A stretch of 57,557 nt of DNA, taken from contig JAFZPZ010000049.1 in NCBI GenBank assembly GCA_017552435.1, forward strand, positions 1 to 57,557, in the 5' to 3' direction. This stretch comes from Bacteroidaceae bacterium. Lineage in GTDB: Bacteria; Bacteroidota; Bacteroidia; Bacteroidales; Bacteroidaceae. A program made the translations under genes and the position numbers. Shown here one piece after another: positions 40,416 through 48,773 of this stretch. A model generated the notes under the pieces. It searched no databases and had not been told where the DNA came from. It saw only the letters and a program-made list of their open reading frames with translations. The first letter of the stretch is position 1, and the number at the start of each line of letters is the position of its first letter.

Positions 40416-41432
40416 AACTGGTTTTCCCTTAACAAAGAAATAGCAATGGACCTGGGCACGGCCAATACAATCATCATCTGTGATGGCAAGATTGTTGTTG
40501 ACGAGCCAAGCGTGGTTGCACTTGACCGCCGTACCGAGCGCATGATTGCTGTAGGCGACAAGGCAAAGATGATGTACGAAAAGACCAATCCGGACATCCG
40601 TACCATCCGTCCCCTTCGCGACGGCGTTATTGCCGACTTCAATGCCTGCGAACAGATGATGCGTGGTCTAATCAAAATGGTACACTCTGGCAACCGTCTC
40701 TTCTCGCCCTCGCTGAAGATGGTCATCGGCGTTCCCAGCGGCAGTACGGAAGTTGAACTTCGTGCCGTTCGCGACAGTGCCGAACATGCAGGAGGCCGCG
40801 AGGTCTATCTTATCTTCGAACCGATGGCAGCAGCTATCGGCATCGGTCTGGATGTCCTTGCTCCAGAGGGTAATATGATTGTTGATATCGGCGGCGGTAG
40901 TACCGAGATTGCCGTTATCTCGCTTGGCGGTATTGTGGCAGACAAGAGCCTGCGTGTTGCTGGTGATGAACTGACCTCCGATATTCAGGAGTATATGAGC
41001 CGCCAGCACAATGTCAAGGTCAGCGAACGTATGGCCGAACGCATAAAGATACACGTTGGAGCCGCAATGACCGATCTGGGCGAAGATGCTCCTGAAGATT
41101 ATGTTGTGCACGGTCCTAACCGCATCACAGCCCTTCCGATGGAAGTCCCCGTATGCTACCAGGAGATTGCACATTGTCTGGAGAAGACCATCGCCAAGAT
41201 AGAAGCTGCCGTATTGAGCGCACTCGAAGAAACTCCGCCTGAACTCTATGCCGATATTGTGAAGAATGGCATCTGGCTTACTGGTGGCGGCGCCTTGCTC
41301 CGGGGCTTGGCCAGACGTCTGACAGAAAAAATCAACATTGAGTTTCATGTGGCCGAAGATCCTTTGCATAGCGTTGCCAAGGGTACCGGGGTGGCATTAA
41401 AGAACATCAATAATTTCGCCTTTCTGATGTAA
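40413..41432 (+). CDS. mreB: Rod shape-determining protein MreB
   Basis: 339 aa, actin-like. Start GTG at 40413 (MNWFSLNKEIAMDLGTANT), matching the usual Bacteroidales N-terminus better than the internal ATG at 40446. Nucleotide motifs: MDLGTANTIII, IVDIGGGSTEIAVISLGG, WLTGGGALLRGLA. Cytoplasmic filaments that position wall synthesis. First gene of the mreBCD-mrdA-rodA operon. Confidence 0.97.
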   Translation: MNWFSLNKEIAMDLGTANTIIICDGKIVVDEPSVVALDRRTERMIAVGDKAKMMYEKTNPDIRTIRPLRDGVIADFNACEQMMRGLIKMVHSGNRLFSPSLKMVIGVPSGSTEVELRAVRDSAEHAGGREVYLIFEPMAAAIGIGLDVLAPEGNMIVDIGGGSTEIAVISLGGIVADKSLRVAGDELTSDIQEYMSRQHNVKVSERMAERIKIHVGAAMTDLGEDAPEDYVVHGPNRITALPMEVPVCYQEIAHCLEKTIAKIEAAVLSALEETPPELYADIVKNGIWLTGGGALLRGLARRLTEKINIEFHVAEDPLHSVAKGTGVALKNINNFAFLM

Positions 41433-41434
41433 TC

Positions 41435-42289
41435 GTGCACGATTTTATCGAGCGCATAACAGCCTATGTCCACTGGGTTCTTTTCCTCTTTTTGGAAGCG
41501 CTCAGTGGATTCCTGCTTTTCCAGTACAATCATTATCAGGGCAGCATCTGGTTTACCCAGGCCAACACGGTTGCCGGTATAGTGCATGAATGGGAAGCAG
41601 AGGTCCTGTCATACCTGAGGATGCCCGCAGAAAATGCTGCCCTCGTCCGTCGGAACATCATCCTGCAGCACAACCTTGATGTTCTGCGCCATGAACTGGC
41701 CCAGACCAACTCCGACACCTTAACTCTCGGCACTCTTCCGCCTGCGCCTGACCGAAGGGAAGAACTCTCAGCTCTCAACTCTCAACTCATTTCTGCCCGC
41801 ATCGTGGACAACAGTGTTCGTAAGCGGGACAATATGCTAGTCATTGATGTTGGTAGTGAAGATGGCGTTCAGCCAGAGATGGGCGTGGTCAGCGGGACAG
41901 GCGTAGTGGGTATCATCAGTGGAGTTACTCCCCATCATGCCCTCGTCATGTCCATTCTCAACAGCCATAGCAGTATCAGCTGTCGGCTGAGAGGAACGGA
42001 GTACTTCGGCTACCTGAAATGGAAAGGCGGCAACCCTTTGCGGGCATATATGGATGATGTGCCGCGACACGCACATATCAAGAAGGGTGACGTCATCGAG
42101 ACAAGCGGTTTCAGCAACGTCTTTCCCGCCGGCATCTTCCTCGGCAAGGTGGCGGAAATAAAGAATAGTAGTGACGGTCTGGCATACGAGCTGGAAATCC
42201 TGCTGAGTACCGATTTGGCCAATCTTAGGCATGTAAATGTAATAAATAACCCTAACAAAGCAGAGCTTGACTCTCTCATGGCACAATGA
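41435..42289 (+). CDS. mreC: Rod shape-determining protein MreC
   Basis: 284 aa; GTG start 2 nt after mreB. N-terminal transmembrane helix (WVLFLFLEALSGFLLFQYN), coiled coil (about 65-95), then the double beta-barrel (VSGTGVVGIISGVTPHHALV, SCRLRGTEYFGYLKWKGG, VIETSGFSNVFPAGIFLGKV). Residues about 109-118 (LSALNSQLIS) come from a heptad array, lying between coil and barrel. Periplasmic scaffold of the elongasome. Confidence 0.94.
   Translation: MHDFIERITAYVHWVLFLFLEALSGFLLFQYNHYQGSIWFTQANTVAGIVHEWEAEVLSYLRMPAENAALVRRNIILQHNLDVLRHELAQTNSDTLTLGTLPPAPDRREELSALNSQLISARIVDNSVRKRDNMLVIDVGSEDGVQPEMGVVSGTGVVGIISGVTPHHALVMSILNSHSSISCRLRGTEYFGYLKWKGGNPLRAYMDDVPRHAHIKKGDVIETSGFSNVFPAGIFLGKVAEIKNSSDGLAYELEILLSTDLANLRHVNVINNPNKAELDSLMAQ
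41763..41790. repeat. Heptad array in frame in mreC
   Basis: AACTCTC, AGCTCTC, AACTCTC, AACTCAT at exact 7-bp spacing; codes LSALNSQLIS. Confidence 0.7.
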
Positions 42290-42792
42290 TTGTCTCTATA
42301 CTAAAACGCTTGGCATGGTCGCTGTTACTGCTTTTGGTGCAGGTACTTATCTTGGACAAGGTACATCCTTGGGGATACGGAGCGCCTTTGTTGTGCCCAC
42401 TTATTATCATCACCCTACCTCTGGGGACATCGCGAATAGAAGCTTTGCTTTGGGGCTTTGGCATTGGATTCGTGGCAGACATCTTTGCTGGTACTTCTGG
42501 CATTAGCAGCGCCGCTCTGACCTTCATCGCATTCGTTCAGCCGCCTCTGCTGGAACTTATGGCTCCACGCGACGCTGACGAGCAGCTTCATCCCTCCTTC
42601 TCTGCTATGGGACGCTGGAACTACCTGCAGTTCATCCTTTTGCTACTTCTCCTTCATCATGTCATCTATTTCGCCCTTGAGGGCTTCTCCTATTTCCTCC
42701 TCACAGACGTTGCCATTAGTATGAGCGTGAGCTATATTGCTTCTTTGGTACTGATCCTTCTGGTTGAGCGCGTCCGCAACCCCCAAAAGTAA
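42286..42792 (+). CDS. mreD: Rod shape-determining protein MreD
   Basis: 168 aa, small membrane protein with about five hydrophobic segments (LLLLLVQVLILDKVHPWGYG; LLLLLLHHVIYFALEGFSYF). Identity rests largely on position between mreC and mrdA and on size. ATG overlaps mreC TGA (ATGA). Confidence 0.9.
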   Translation: MIVSILKRLAWSLLLLLVQVLILDKVHPWGYGAPLLCPLIIITLPLGTSRIEALLWGFGIGFVADIFAGTSGISSAALTFIAFVQPPLLELMAPRDADEQLHPSFSAMGRWNYLQFILLLLLLHHVIYFALEGFSYFLLTDVAISMSVSYIASLVLILLVERVRNPQK

Positions 42793-42799
42793 TGGCACT

Positions 42800-44665
42800 A
42801 TGGACGGAAATTACGAGCTTGAGAAGCGCAAATACGTGATTGGCGGTGCTGCGGTAGTCATCATCATTGTCTATCTGATTCGCCTCTTCACCTTGCAACT
42901 GCTTAGTGAGGACTTCAAGATAAGCGCCGACAGCAACGCTTTCCTCAAGCGTATACAATATCCTGCTCGTGGAGCCATCTCCGACCGCAATGGAAAACTG
43001 CTCGTCTATAACCAACCTGCTTACGATGTCATGGTCATCATGACAGAGCAAATTGGCGTCGATACGCTTGACCTTTGCGAAAGTCTCGGCATTACACGAG
43101 ATTGGTACGAACGTCGCATGGAGGAAATCAAAGATCCCCGGCGCAATCCCGGCTACAGCCGTCACACACAACAGCTCTTTATGAGCCAGCTTTCCACAGA
43201 GGAGTTCAGCCGGTTCCAGGAGAAGCTCTTCCGTTTTCCGGGCTTCTACATTCAGAAGCGTAGCATCCGCCAGTATAATTATTCGAATGCAGCTCATCTG
43301 CTTGGTGATGTCGGTGAAGTCGGGCCAGAGGACATAGAAGCAGATGACTACTATCGCAGCGGCGACTATATAGGCAAACTCGGTGTGGAACGATCGTACG
43401 AAACGGTGTTACGCGGAAAGAAAGGTATGGAGATTCTGCTTCGTGACGCTCGTGGGCGTATCAAAGGACGTTACCAGAATGGCAAGTTCGACATGGCGCC
43501 TATCCCCGGACGTAACCTGAAGATGAGCATCGATATTGAATTGCAAGCCCTTGGCGAGCGCCTGATGAAGGGCAAACTTGGCAGTATCGTAGCCATCGAA
43601 CCAAGTACGGGCGAAGTCCTGTGTATGGTGTCTAGCCCCACTTACGATCCTCGCATAATGATAGGCCGACAGCGAGGGAAGAGCCAAAAACAGTTAGCTC
43701 AGGATCCTTACAAACCGCTCCTTAATCGTGCCATAATGGGACAATACCCACCTGGCTCAACTTTTAAGACAAGTCAGGCACTCACGTTCCTGCAGGAAGG
43801 CATCATTACTCCCTCCACCGCTTTCCCGTGCAGTCACGGGTTCCATTTCAAAGGACTCACGGTCGGCTGTCACAAACACGGGTCGCCGTTGCCACTCATC
43901 CCTGCTATCGCAACTTCTTGCAATGGTTATTTCTGTTGGGGACTATTTCATATGTTTGGTAACAGAAAGAAGTATCCAACTGTTGGGGACGCGATGACCA
44001 CCTGGAAGGATTATATGGTCAGCATGGGATTCGGATATAAGCTCGGCATTGATCTGCCGGGTGAGAAGCGTGGCATGATTCCCAATGCACCTTTCTATGA
44101 CAGAGCATATCGTGGCAGTTGGAGCGGCTTGACTGTCATCAGCATCAGTATTGGGCAGGGAGAAGTCAACCTAACTCCCTTGCAGATTGCCAATCTCGGC
44201 GCCACAATTGCGAACCGGGGCTATTACATCATTCCACATGTTGTTAAGGAAGTGCAAGGCATGCCTCTTGACACCCTATACACCCAAAAACATTATACCC
44301 GAGTCAGAAGGGAGCATTACGAGACAGTAGTGGCAGGTATGCGCCAGGCGGTGCTTGGAGGGACTTGTCGCGTTGCCAATACATCTTTTTATGAGGTCTG
44401 CGGAAAAACGGGAACGGCTCAAAATCCACATGGCCAAGATCATAGCGTTTTTATGGGTTTCGCTCCACGCGAGAACCCGAAAATTGCTATCTGCGTTTAT
44501 GTGGAGAACGGCACATGGGGAGCAACCTACGGTGTCCCGATAGGTGCACTTATGATGGAGCAATATATTAACGGCAAGCTATCAGAAGCAAGTCAGATAC
44601 GTGCCACAGAGTTTGAAAACAAGCATCTATATACGATGGACAATGTTACAAGACTCGATGAATAA
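42800..44665 (+). CDS. mrdA: Penicillin-binding protein 2 (elongasome transpeptidase)
   Basis: 621 aa from the ATG at 42800 (MDGNYELEKRKYVIGG), matching known Bacteroidales PBP2 starts; a TTG at 42764 would overlap mreD. Transmembrane helix near residues 12-32. Dimerisation and linker domain, then transpeptidase with SxxK Ser320 (PPGSTFKTSQ), SxN (ATSCNGYFCWG) and KTG at Lys536 (CGKTGTAQNPHG). Cross-links peptidoglycan in lateral wall growth with RodA. Confidence 0.95.
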   Translation: MDGNYELEKRKYVIGGAAVVIIIVYLIRLFTLQLLSEDFKISADSNAFLKRIQYPARGAISDRNGKLLVYNQPAYDVMVIMTEQIGVDTLDLCESLGITRDWYERRMEEIKDPRRNPGYSRHTQQLFMSQLSTEEFSRFQEKLFRFPGFYIQKRSIRQYNYSNAAHLLGDVGEVGPEDIEADDYYRSGDYIGKLGVERSYETVLRGKKGMEILLRDARGRIKGRYQNGKFDMAPIPGRNLKMSIDIELQALGERLMKGKLGSIVAIEPSTGEVLCMVSSPTYDPRIMIGRQRGKSQKQLAQDPYKPLLNRAIMGQYPPGSTFKTSQALTFLQEGIITPSTAFPCSHGFHFKGLTVGCHKHGSPLPLIPAIATSCNGYFCWGLFHMFGNRKKYPTVGDAMTTWKDYMVSMGFGYKLGIDLPGEKRGMIPNAPFYDRAYRGSWSGLTVISISIGQGEVNLTPLQIANLGATIANRGYYIIPHVVKEVQGMPLDTLYTQKHYTRVRREHYETVVAGMRQAVLGGTCRVANTSFYEVCGKTGTAQNPHGQDHSVFMGFAPRENPKIAICVYVENGTWGATYGVPIGALMMEQYINGKLSEASQIRATEFENKHLYTMDNVTRLDE

Positions 44666-44677
44666 TGAAGAATCACT

Positions 44678-46162
44678 ATGAGCGCTAAAATAAAGAACAA
44701 GAAGGCACCATCGCTGTGGAAGTCAATCGACTGGCTTACCATCTTCATATACCTAGTGTTGTTGGCATTGGGATGGATGAGTGTCTGTGGCGCTTGTTAT
44801 GATTATGACCAGGCGGGCAGCATTCTTGACTTTTCTACTCGTAGCGGAATGCAGATTATCTGGATAGCTAGCTCGTTGCTACTTGCTTTGCTTATTCTTA
44901 TGGCTGATGATCGGCTCATAGAGTCGTTATCATACATTATATATATATGTTTTCTCGGCTTGCTTTTTGTTACCCCTTTTCTGGCACATGATATCAAAGG
45001 GTCCATGTCATGGATAAAAATAGGCAGTTTCAGCATTCAGCCTGCAGAATTTGCGAAGTTCGGTGTCTCACTCTGCTTGGCCAAGGTGATGAGTACATAT
45101 GGCTTTGATGTCAGGAATTGGCGTGACTTTATTATTTGCGTTATATTGATAGTCGTTCCGATGGGGTTGATTGTCATGCAAAAGGAGACAGGTAGTGCTT
45201 TGGTTTATAGCGCGTTTTTCCTGATGCTTTATCGTGAAGGGATGCCCGGTAGTATTCTTTTCACAGCTATCTCGGCAGTAGTCTATTTTGTGGTTGCTGT
45301 ACGCTATGCTGACAATCCCCTGTGGGGAGTAGAAGAGATAAGCCTTGGCTCAGGAATTGTCATGCTGCTCATACAACTCTTCACAGTTGGCTTAATTCGA
45401 ATTTATGGGCAAGGAGCAAAAATCCTTAGCCGACGTGTCCTGCTATATATGCTGGCTATTGATGCCGCAGCTATTCTCTTTGCACGTTTTATTTATCCTT
45501 TTAATGCAGTTTGGGCAATGGCTTTTGCCTGTGGAGCCCTAGCAATCTATCTATTCTATCTGTCACTTCGTGACCGTGTGCTTCCATATTGCCTTATTGC
45601 ACTCTTCGCTTTGGGCAGTGTGGGTTTCTTTTATTCTACCCACTTCGTGTTGGATAAGGTGTTGGAGCCCTATCAGCGAACTCGCATACATGTATTGCTC
45701 GGATTGGAAGACGATCCTCGTGGCGTTGGTTATAATGTTATACAAGCCAAGATAGCCATCGGTTCGGGCGGACTTGAAGGTAAGGGCTTTCTTAACGGAA
45801 CACAGACGAAATTGAAATACGTGCCGGAACAGGATACAGATTTTATCTTCTGTACTGTTGGCGAAGAAGAAGGATTTATAGGCTGCGCCGTTGTGCTTCT
45901 GCTTTTTCTGTCGCTTATTCTGAGAATCCTGCATTTGGCAGAGAGACAGTCTTATACATTCGGGAGAGTATATGGGTATTGTGTATTGAGTATCTTCCTC
46001 TTTCATGTCTTTATCAATATTGGCATGGTGCTTGGAGTGACACCGGTTATAGGTATTCCGCTACCGTTTTTTAGCTATGGTGGTTCTTCGCTTTGGGGCT
46101 TCACCATTCTTTTGTTTATTTTCCTTAGAATTGATGCCGGTCGTAATAGACAACAACGCTAA
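44678..46162 (+). CDS. rodA: Peptidoglycan glycosyltransferase RodA
   Basis: 494 aa, about ten transmembrane helices (SEDS family). MQKETGSALVYSAFFLMLYR carries the conserved catalytic-loop region; the ARDTPFFSYGGSS-type motif appears as IGIPLPFFSYGGSSLWGF near the C-terminus. Polymerises lipid II. The ATG at 44678 follows the mrdA stop by 12 nt; last gene of the operon. Confidence 0.94.
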   Translation: MSAKIKNKKAPSLWKSIDWLTIFIYLVLLALGWMSVCGACYDYDQAGSILDFSTRSGMQIIWIASSLLLALLILMADDRLIESLSYIIYICFLGLLFVTPFLAHDIKGSMSWIKIGSFSIQPAEFAKFGVSLCLAKVMSTYGFDVRNWRDFIICVILIVVPMGLIVMQKETGSALVYSAFFLMLYREGMPGSILFTAISAVVYFVVAVRYADNPLWGVEEISLGSGIVMLLIQLFTVGLIRIYGQGAKILSRRVLLYMLAIDAAAILFARFIYPFNAVWAMAFACGALAIYLFYLSLRDRVLPYCLIALFALGSVGFFYSTHFVLDKVLEPYQRTRIHVLLGLEDDPRGVGYNVIQAKIAIGSGGLEGKGFLNGTQTKLKYVPEQDTDFIFCTVGEEEGFIGCAVVLLLFLSLILRILHLAERQSYTFGRVYGYCVLSIFLFHVFINIGMVLGVTPVIGIPLPFFSYGGSSLWGFTILLFIFLRIDAGRNRQQR

Positions 46163-46242
46163 AAGTAGGGGGAAGTAAGAAAAAATGCACTTTTTTATAG
46201 AAAAAATGCTGTTCTTCTTTTGTCCGATATGTAAAAAAATTG

Positions 46243-46250
46243 TATATTTG
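46243..46250 (+). promoter_or_regulatory. Promoter -7 box for the fasciclin lipoprotein
   Basis: TATATTTG with TTTG at 46219-46222, 20 nt upstream; ATG at 46306. Very good match. Confidence 0.75.
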
Positions 46251-46305
46251 CACAAATTAACTAACATTATATTAACAAATCATTAACCTGCCTTAATCGT
46301 TCAAT

Positions 46306-48447
46306 ATGAAAAAAGGCCTTTTATACGCATTTTCCATTGTTGCATTGGTTGCAACTGGATGCACAGAACAAATCGACACCTCGTCACGCTATGTGTTCAC
46401 AGAAGAGACAATAACCAGTTATCTGGCGAAGCACGACCAGTATAGCGAATACTTCCGTCTGCTAGATGAAGTATCGGTCAGCACCATTAGTGAGACCACT
46501 GTCCGCCAACTGCTCTCGGCTCGTGGCCACTACACTATCTTCGCTCCTACAAATGATGCTATTCAGGAGTACCTTGACTCACTTGTCAAGCAAGGTCTCA
46601 TCTCTGAAGCTAATTGGGATGCATTCCCCAGCGAGCGCAAACTTGACTCCATTCGACAAGTCATCGTTTACAACAGCATTATAGATAGCGGCGACGACTA
46701 CAGTCCTTATGAGATAACCTCATTGCCCCAATCTACTGCCACATCCAACAGCGTCGAGATTCCCCTGCCTAATATGTTCGACCGAAAGCTCACCGTACAA
46801 TATACCGATATCCCCGACAGCATCCTTATCAATGATTGCGTCATCGATGAGAAAAACCGCGACATACTTTGTATAAATGGCGTTATCCATTCCATGCACA
46901 GCGTCATTTCGCCCAGCAACAACACAATGGACTGGTTACTGAAGCAATACATCTTGGACGAAAATAGTAATTTTGTCGTAGCTGCCAAGATGGTGCAGGC
47001 CTGCGGATTGTTTGAAGAACTCTCCAAGAACCGCGATGATGCTTACGAGGAACTTTTCCAAAGCAATAAGATACCAAAGAAGAACGAAGAAACTAAAGGT
47101 GAAACTGCAACCTTCCATACACCCGAGCATCGCTACTATGGCTTTACATTCTTTGCCGAGACCGACGAGTTCTGGACACAAGCCATAGGAAAGGAAATAA
47201 AAGACATCACATTGGAGGATGTGATGGAGTACCTTGATGGAGAAGGCGTATATCCCGAGGCAAAACGCGACAACAATTACAAGTCGGAGGATAATCTGCT
47301 TTATCAGTTCATCACCTATCATCTTCTGCCGGAACGGTTGTCTCCAGACAAGCTCGTCTTTCACTACAACGAAAGGAGTTACAGTCTCAGTAAGAAGGCG
47401 CCTACTGTACCTGTCATGGAGTTCTATACAACAATGGGGAAGCGCCGCCTGCTGAAGATTTTCGAAAGCGCAGAATCCAATGGTGTATGCCTCAATCGTT
47501 TCCCAAATCTTGACAATGAACGCCGAGGCTCCTATCACGAGCTGTCATGCGACCTTGATAAAGAAGGCATTAAAGTAGGCCAGCCCAATCTGGAAGGAGT
47601 GAACAACATTCGTAACGGCATCATCTACCCCATTGACAAACTGCTGTGGTATAGCGACAATACGCGTGATAACCTGCAGAAGCAACGTATCCGTTGGAGC
47701 GTGCCAAGCATGTGGCCCGAATTTATGAACAATGACATACGTGGCAACGAAATCACCGACGAGAAGCACAAGAATGTCTATATCCCTCATGAAGATGAGT
47801 ACAAGTACCTCGAGGACGTGGACATCTCAAAAGATACGAGGTTCAACTATTGGACAGGAAGAGGTAATGGCTGGCAAAATATGCAGGGTGACGAATTGAG
47901 CATACGCGGACTCACGGACTGCACAATGCGTCTGCCACCTGTACCACGTCGAGGAACATACGAACTGCGTTATGCCATACAGTGTGGAGGTGTCATGCGT
48001 GGCATGGTACAATTCTATTGGGGCAGCAACAAGGAAAAACTCGCAGCAATGGGTATTCCATTGGATCTGCGACAAGCAGGCGACAACACCCTGCATACCC
48101 CTAATGGTAATGTGACTAGTGTTATTGGTGCCGGTGATGCTGCATACCCTGACACCAACGACGATGATTACAATGCGGAAGTTGACAAGCGCATGCGTAA
48201 CTTTGGCTTCATGAAAGGATGCAACCAGTATTGTGCAGGTGCTCCTGGTGCTTCTAGCATGATGCGAGCATCTAACATCTGCCTGCGTCGCATCCTCTTC
48301 CGTGCGACGATGGATCCCGACGAGACGTACTATATCAGGTTCAAGACTGTTATGGATGACGATACGCGCTTTTTCTACATGGACTATCTGGAGTACTGCG
48401 CTAAGGAAGTTTATGACAACCCAGAAAAGCCGGAAGATATCTGGTAA
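46306..48447 (+). CDS. Fasciclin-domain lipoprotein
   Basis: 713 aa. Lipobox VATGC (Cys19). FAS1 domain at about residues 50-190 (HYTIFAPTNDAIQEYLDSLV, then DILCINGVIHSMHSVIS), a probable second FAS1-related domain at about 200-460, and a C-terminal beta-sandwich-like region (NYWTGRGNGWQNMQGDELSI, GTYELRYAIQCGG, YYIRFKTVMDDDTRFFYMDY) of unknown fold. Such proteins occur in Bacteroidota near SusCD-like loci; none is adjacent. Outer-membrane or periplasmic; role unknown. Confidence 0.85.
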   Translation: MKKGLLYAFSIVALVATGCTEQIDTSSRYVFTEETITSYLAKHDQYSEYFRLLDEVSVSTISETTVRQLLSARGHYTIFAPTNDAIQEYLDSLVKQGLISEANWDAFPSERKLDSIRQVIVYNSIIDSGDDYSPYEITSLPQSTATSNSVEIPLPNMFDRKLTVQYTDIPDSILINDCVIDEKNRDILCINGVIHSMHSVISPSNNTMDWLLKQYILDENSNFVVAAKMVQACGLFEELSKNRDDAYEELFQSNKIPKKNEETKGETATFHTPEHRYYGFTFFAETDEFWTQAIGKEIKDITLEDVMEYLDGEGVYPEAKRDNNYKSEDNLLYQFITYHLLPERLSPDKLVFHYNERSYSLSKKAPTVPVMEFYTTMGKRRLLKIFESAESNGVCLNRFPNLDNERRGSYHELSCDLDKEGIKVGQPNLEGVNNIRNGIIYPIDKLLWYSDNTRDNLQKQRIRWSVPSMWPEFMNNDIRGNEITDEKHKNVYIPHEDEYKYLEDVDISKDTRFNYWTGRGNGWQNMQGDELSIRGLTDCTMRLPPVPRRGTYELRYAIQCGGVMRGMVQFYWGSNKEKLAAMGIPLDLRQAGDNTLHTPNGNVTSVIGAGDAAYPDTNDDDYNAEVDKRMRNFGFMKGCNQYCAGAPGASSMMRASNICLRRILFRATMDPDETYYIRFKTVMDDDTRFFYMDYLEYCAKEVYDNPEKPEDIW

Positions 48448-48468
48448 AATACACTTTATAACATAATA

Positions 48469-48507
48469 GGAAGAGGGATGTGCCGAAGGTGCATCCCTCT
48501 TCCTTAC
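48469..48507 (+). terminator. Long hairpin after the fasciclin gene
   Basis: AGGAAGAGGGATG pairs with CATCCCTCTTCCT around the inner GCC-GAA-GGT; 13 perfect pairs plus inner wobbles. Followed by CTTACC, not a T-run. Confidence 0.65.
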
Positions 48508-48528
48508 CCCCTAATCGCAGCCAACCGC

Positions 48529-48656
48529 ATTGGTACCTACCAATCAGATCATTGGTACTTACCAATTAGAGATTAGTACTGACCAATCGATGTAACGGTG
48601 CTGACCAACCATAGTATCGGTGCGCGACACTCAGTGAATTGGTACGGACCAATCAA
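48529..48656. repeat. Dyad array D: word ATTGGTAC-tt-ACCAAT, about 22-bp period
   Basis: Units start at 48529, 48551, 48572, 48593, 48615 and 48638 (spacing 22, 21, 21, 22, 23). Each has GGTnC/GACC- or ACCAAT-type half-sites in inverted order; units 4 and 5 are most decayed. It lies in the 330-bp gap between the converging fasciclin and Wzc genes, so it is not a promoter-proximal operator; the gap otherwise holds two terminators only. Confidence 0.75.
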
Positions 48657-48707
48657 GTTAATTATTAGCTTCAATGAAATGATTGTTTTAGTTGTCTTTT
48701 GAGACAA

Positions 48708-48752
48708 GTTGCCCCCGAAAGTCCGGGAAAGGTCTTTCGGGGGGCATATTGT
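48708..48752 (-). terminator. Terminator of the Wzc-like gene (minus strand)
   Basis: TGCCCCCCGAAAG and CTTTCGGGGGCA form a strong stem with a short inner bulge, directly after the Wzc stop (48774). Confidence 0.7.
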
Positions 48753-48773
48753 TTAGGAGACTACTTATTCCTT

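Noticed and set aside
2289-48656. Dyad arrays as CRISPR arrays
   Set aside because: Units are 19-24 bp, degenerate, with no unique spacers of constant length and no cas genes; dyads fill the whole unit.
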